Of a DNA stretch of 46,135 bases, positions 43,861-46,135 are shown piece by piece; the first letter of the stretch is position 1; each line of letters opens with the position of its first letter. The stretch spans positions 1 through 46,135 of the forward strand of contig JAPOIM010000031.1 in the NCBI GenBank assembly GCA_029978905.1, written 5' to 3'. The position numbers and the translations under genes were made by a program. This DNA is from Planctomycetota bacterium (lineage in GTDB: Bacteria > Planctomycetota > Planctomycetia > Pirellulales > UBA1268). Below the pieces are notes generated by a model. It was not told where the DNA came from. It was given only the letters and a program-made list of their open reading frames with translations, and did not search any database.

Positions 43861-45104
43861 GAGACACCTCTCTGCGTTCGGCCATCTTTCGGCGAGGGTG
43901 GGCGGCCATGGCGGCCGGCGTGATCCTCGGGGCAGCACCAGGAGCCGCCACGGCTGGCGAGTGGCTTGGTTTCCGAGGCGGCGATGGCAGCGGCGTGGCG
44001 GCAGACACCGCGATCCGACGCACCTGGAGCGAGGAGGAGGGGATTGCCTGGAAGGTCGATCTCCCAGGACGCTCGGTGGCCAGTCCGATTGTGGTCGGCG
44101 ATCTCGTGGTCGCGACGGCGTCGAGTGGCCCACAACAGGATCAGCTGCACGTGGTGGCGGTCGATCGCGAGAGTGGCACGATCCGCTGGCAGCGCGTGTT
44201 TCAGGCGACTGGCCGCACGCTCTGCCATCCCACGAGTGCCGTTGCGGCCTGCACGCCGGCGAGCGACGGCGAGCGGATTGTCGCCTTTTACTCGTCCTGT
44301 GATCTGTTTTGCCTCGACCTGGAAGGTCGGCTGTTGTGGCAGCGAAATCTCGCCGTCGAGCATCCACGGGCTGGCAATGACGTGGGGATGGGGTCAAGCC
44401 CGCGGATCATCGACGATGCGGTCTTTGTGCAGGTGGACTGCCAGGGGGATGCCTTCGGTTCCGCGATTGACCTGGCCACCGGGGAGGACCGCTGGAGTGT
44501 CACGCGGGCCAAACTGGCGAGCTGGTCGAGCCCTCTCGAGGTCGACGTGGCAGAGCACGGCGCCTGTGTGCTGATGCAAAACCCGCGGGGCTTGGAACTG
44601 CGACGTGCCGATGACGGCACCGCCGTTTGGCTCTGGGAAGGGAATGTCGGCGGCATCGCCATGGCGGCCACGGCCGAAGGACGCGTGTTTGTGCCGAGCA
44701 GCGGAATCGCGGCGGTCGATCCGACTGCGGACTCTGGTCGGCCGTTGTGGCAGCAGCCAAAACTCTCCTGCGGCATCTCAAGCCCCGTCGTGTTTGGCGA
44801 CTCGGTGGCCACGCTCAACAACGGGGGCGTGCTCGCGGTGGCCGATCGGGCGGATGGGTCGCTTCGCAAGCAGGTACGGCTCGCGGGCACCTTCTGGGCC
44901 AGCCCGATCGTGGTCGGTGACACGATTGTGGCGGTGAATATGGAGGGCACCACGTTTGTGGTGGACGCGGGAGGCAGCTACGAGATCCTCGCCGAGAATG
45001 ACCTGCCCGGGAGCTTTCCCTCAACACCCGCCGTTGCGGACGGCAGCCTCTACCTGCAGTCCGAGACAGCGCTTTGGAAGACGGCGGCAGCAGCCCAGCC
45101 CTAA
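43857..45104 (+). CDS. Secreted PQQ-like beta-propeller protein
   Basis: A 415-residue protein. The ATG at 43857 overlaps the upstream stop codon. A signal peptide (AAMAAGVILGAAPGAATA, preceded by Arg residues) leads to repeated propeller blades: WLGFRGGDGSGVAA near the start, VASPIVVGDLVVATASSG, SPRIIDDAVFVQVDC, SSPVVFGDSVATLNNGG and ASPIVVGDTIVAVNMEG, roughly seven repeats. The Trp-rich docking motif of this fold recurs as AVDRESGTIRW and similar. Whether PQQ is bound cannot be told; many such proteins are scaffolds (BamB-like). The 3' end overlaps the convergent PEP-CTERM gene by 84 bp. Confidence 0.8.
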   Translation: MRDTSLRSAIFRRGWAAMAAGVILGAAPGAATAGEWLGFRGGDGSGVAADTAIRRTWSEEEGIAWKVDLPGRSVASPIVVGDLVVATASSGPQQDQLHVVAVDRESGTIRWQRVFQATGRTLCHPTSAVAACTPASDGERIVAFYSSCDLFCLDLEGRLLWQRNLAVEHPRAGNDVGMGSSPRIIDDAVFVQVDCQGDAFGSAIDLATGEDRWSVTRAKLASWSSPLEVDVAEHGACVLMQNPRGLELRRADDGTAVWLWEGNVGGIAMAATAEGRVFVPSSGIAAVDPTADSGRPLWQQPKLSCGISSPVVFGDSVATLNNGGVLAVADRADGSLRKQVRLAGTFWASPIVVGDTIVAVNMEGTTFVVDAGGSYEILAENDLPGSFPSTPAVADGSLYLQSETALWKTAAAAQP

Positions 45105-46040
45105 GAGGCCCACAACGGCGAGGCCAAAACTGCTCGGCTCAGGCACAGGTACAGATTGACCGACGAAGTCAGGTGGGGGGAGAGGCCATGGAAAGGTAGC
45201 CCCACCGAGGTCACGAAAGCCGCGGCCACCGGCGACGAGCGTGTTGAAGCCCGCGATCAGCGTTCGAGCCCCGGTCGTGGTGTCGATTGTGTACCAGTCA
45301 CCACTTGTGTAGTTCGTGCCGTAGAGCGTGCTGCTGGACTCGTCAAAAGAGAGCTGCAGGCCGACCGTGCGGTCATTGCCTAGCGAGGCGGTGATTTCGG
45401 TGAAGCTCGTGATGGGGCTGGCGAGATCAACCGAGTAGAAGCGGCCACGCGAGGTGTTGGCGTAGAGGGTGCCCGTGTTCTGGTCGATCGCGATGTCACC
45501 AAAGCTGTTGGTGTTGATGCCGAAGGCACTCATGCCGAGGACTGCGTAGCTGTTGATGTTCGACACCGAAGGGGTCGCGGTCAGCGGATCGCCACCTGAG
45601 TAGGTGATCTGGGCTTCCTTGAGGATGTTCGAGTTGTGCTCGAAGTACCAGAACGAGCCGTTGTAGTAGGCAGCGTTGTTGGGGTCGGCGGTCAGGCCGA
45701 GTGGAGATCCACCTACGCTCTTGATCGTGTTCGTGGAGCGCTCCCAGTAGTCGAACGTGTTGGCCGCGTTGACGAAGAAGAGGTGCTCGTTGGTTTCGTT
45801 CCAGGCCAGGGCATTGGCCGTCTGGCCGATCTCGGTGCTCGTGAGCACCTTCGTGGCCGTCTGGTCGACGGGATTGATTTCGTAGATGTCGTTGGAGACA
45901 TCGACGCCGTAGATGTAGTGGCCAAGCGTGCCGGCGGTTGCGTATGGGGCAAGGCCCACGAGCAGTGCGATGACGGCCAATCCAAAGAAACGCGGAAGTG
46001 CAGCGCGGAGGCTGCGGCGAGCGAGGGTGGGGCGGGACAT
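45021..46040 (-). CDS. PEP-CTERM protein with beta-propeller-like repeats
   Basis: A 339-residue exported protein. The ATG at 46038-46040 has AAAGG about 9 bases upstream and opens a signal peptide (FFGLAVIALLVGLAPYATAG). The body repeats short beta segments (YIYGVDVSNDIYEINP, GDIAIDQNTGTLYANTS, LSFDESSSTLYGTNY) that look like a low-complexity propeller. VPEPS (PEP at 300-302), a hydrophobic run with a CC pair and CRRLPKR form the PEP-CTERM tag. A further 15 residues follow the basic cluster, which is longer than usual. This extension lies inside the 84-bp overlap with the PQQ-like gene. No exosortase is in the window. Confidence 0.8.
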   Translation of the reverse strand: MSRPTLARRSLRAALPRFFGLAVIALLVGLAPYATAGTLGHYIYGVDVSNDIYEINPVDQTATKVLTSTEIGQTANALAWNETNEHLFFVNAANTFDYWERSTNTIKSVGGSPLGLTADPNNAAYYNGSFWYFEHNSNILKEAQITYSGGDPLTATPSVSNINSYAVLGMSAFGINTNSFGDIAIDQNTGTLYANTSRGRFYSVDLASPITSFTEITASLGNDRTVGLQLSFDESSSTLYGTNYTSGDWYTIDTTTGARTLIAGFNTLVAGGRGFRDLGGATFPWPLPPPDFVGQSVPVPEPSSFGLAVVGLLGLGCCRRLPKRCLGLQVEAAVRNGGC

Positions 46041-46135
46041 GGCAGGGACCTTTCTGCGCGGGATGGAACGTTGGCAAAGCAACGAAGTCGAGTGCGAGCA
46101 GTGAGGCCGCAGCATTCAGGAACGGACACCGAGCG

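Noticed and set aside
42895-44397. A 500-codon minus-strand frame
   Set aside because: It is antisense to two translationally coupled secreted-protein genes with signal peptides; the product is Arg/Pro-rich noise.

Overview
This window looks like a chromosomal segment of a planctomycete (Planctomycetota, possibly Pirellulales; the order is a guess). The base composition is GC-rich and coding is dense on both strands. Several features favoured in that phylum occur together: an LEPR-XLL N-terminal motif on a giant secreted protein, a BBP7-type outer-membrane beta-barrel protein, two PEP-CTERM proteins, a head-to-tail double UvrA as also known from Chlamydiae, an NfeD/NfeD/FloA operon, and several conserved secreted proteins of unknown role. 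No phage, plasmid, transposase or CRISPR signature was seen. Apart from one structured intergenic repeat, this reads as ordinary housekeeping and envelope chromosome.

Layout. 1-4393 (minus) is the N-terminal 1464 residues of a giant secreted LEPR-XLL protein with a zinc-metalloprotease motif, a pre-peptidase-like domain and a beta-helix; it runs off the left edge. A 0.6 kb regulatory gap follows, then a BBP7-type barrel gene with a strong hairpin behind it, and a small secreted protein. 6866-12940 is the fused tandem UvrA. 13048-17056 holds gluconokinase, a GntP-type permease, a zinc alcohol dehydrogenase and a gluconate-5-dehydrogenase-like SDR, the same four activities as the E. coli L-idonate pathway. 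tRNA-Ala(CGC) with a recognisable promoter follows. Next come an ECF-type sigma factor preceded by two 16-bp direct repeats, and a membrane-anchored partner candidate.

19235-21849 (minus) holds a secreted HEAT/TPR protein and pyrE. 21967-26765 is a four-gene membrane operon: a long NfeD with two ClpP-like domains, a short NfeD, the flotillin FloA, and a proline-rich membrane protein. 27143-34745 contains an SH3b secreted protein, a conserved secreted protein, an RND/MMPL exporter, an intergenic block of nested inverted repeats, a thioredoxin-like protein without CXXC, and a rhomboid protease. 35004-39817 holds a Gfo/Idh/MocA oxidoreductase, a PolB-like exonuclease, a LamG PEP-CTERM protein, a small lysine-rich protein and nadA. 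39887-46040 holds a TAT-exported sugar-isomerase-like protein, xylulokinase, a coupled pair of secreted proteins (HEAT-like/jelly-roll and PQQ beta-propeller), and a second PEP-CTERM protein.

How the genes fit together. The 13-17 kb group suggests import and catabolism of aldonates (idonate, 5-ketogluconate, gluconate) to 6-phosphogluconate. The 22-26.8 kb operon suggests a flotillin/NfeD membrane-domain system. Much of the remainder is exported envelope protein. Nothing here is clearly a new defence or mobile system. The best candidates for something undescribed are the 32.8-33.0 kb inverted-repeat element, the fourth gene of the floA operon, the sigma/anti-sigma-like unit with its direct repeats, and the duplicated domain of the giant protease-like protein.
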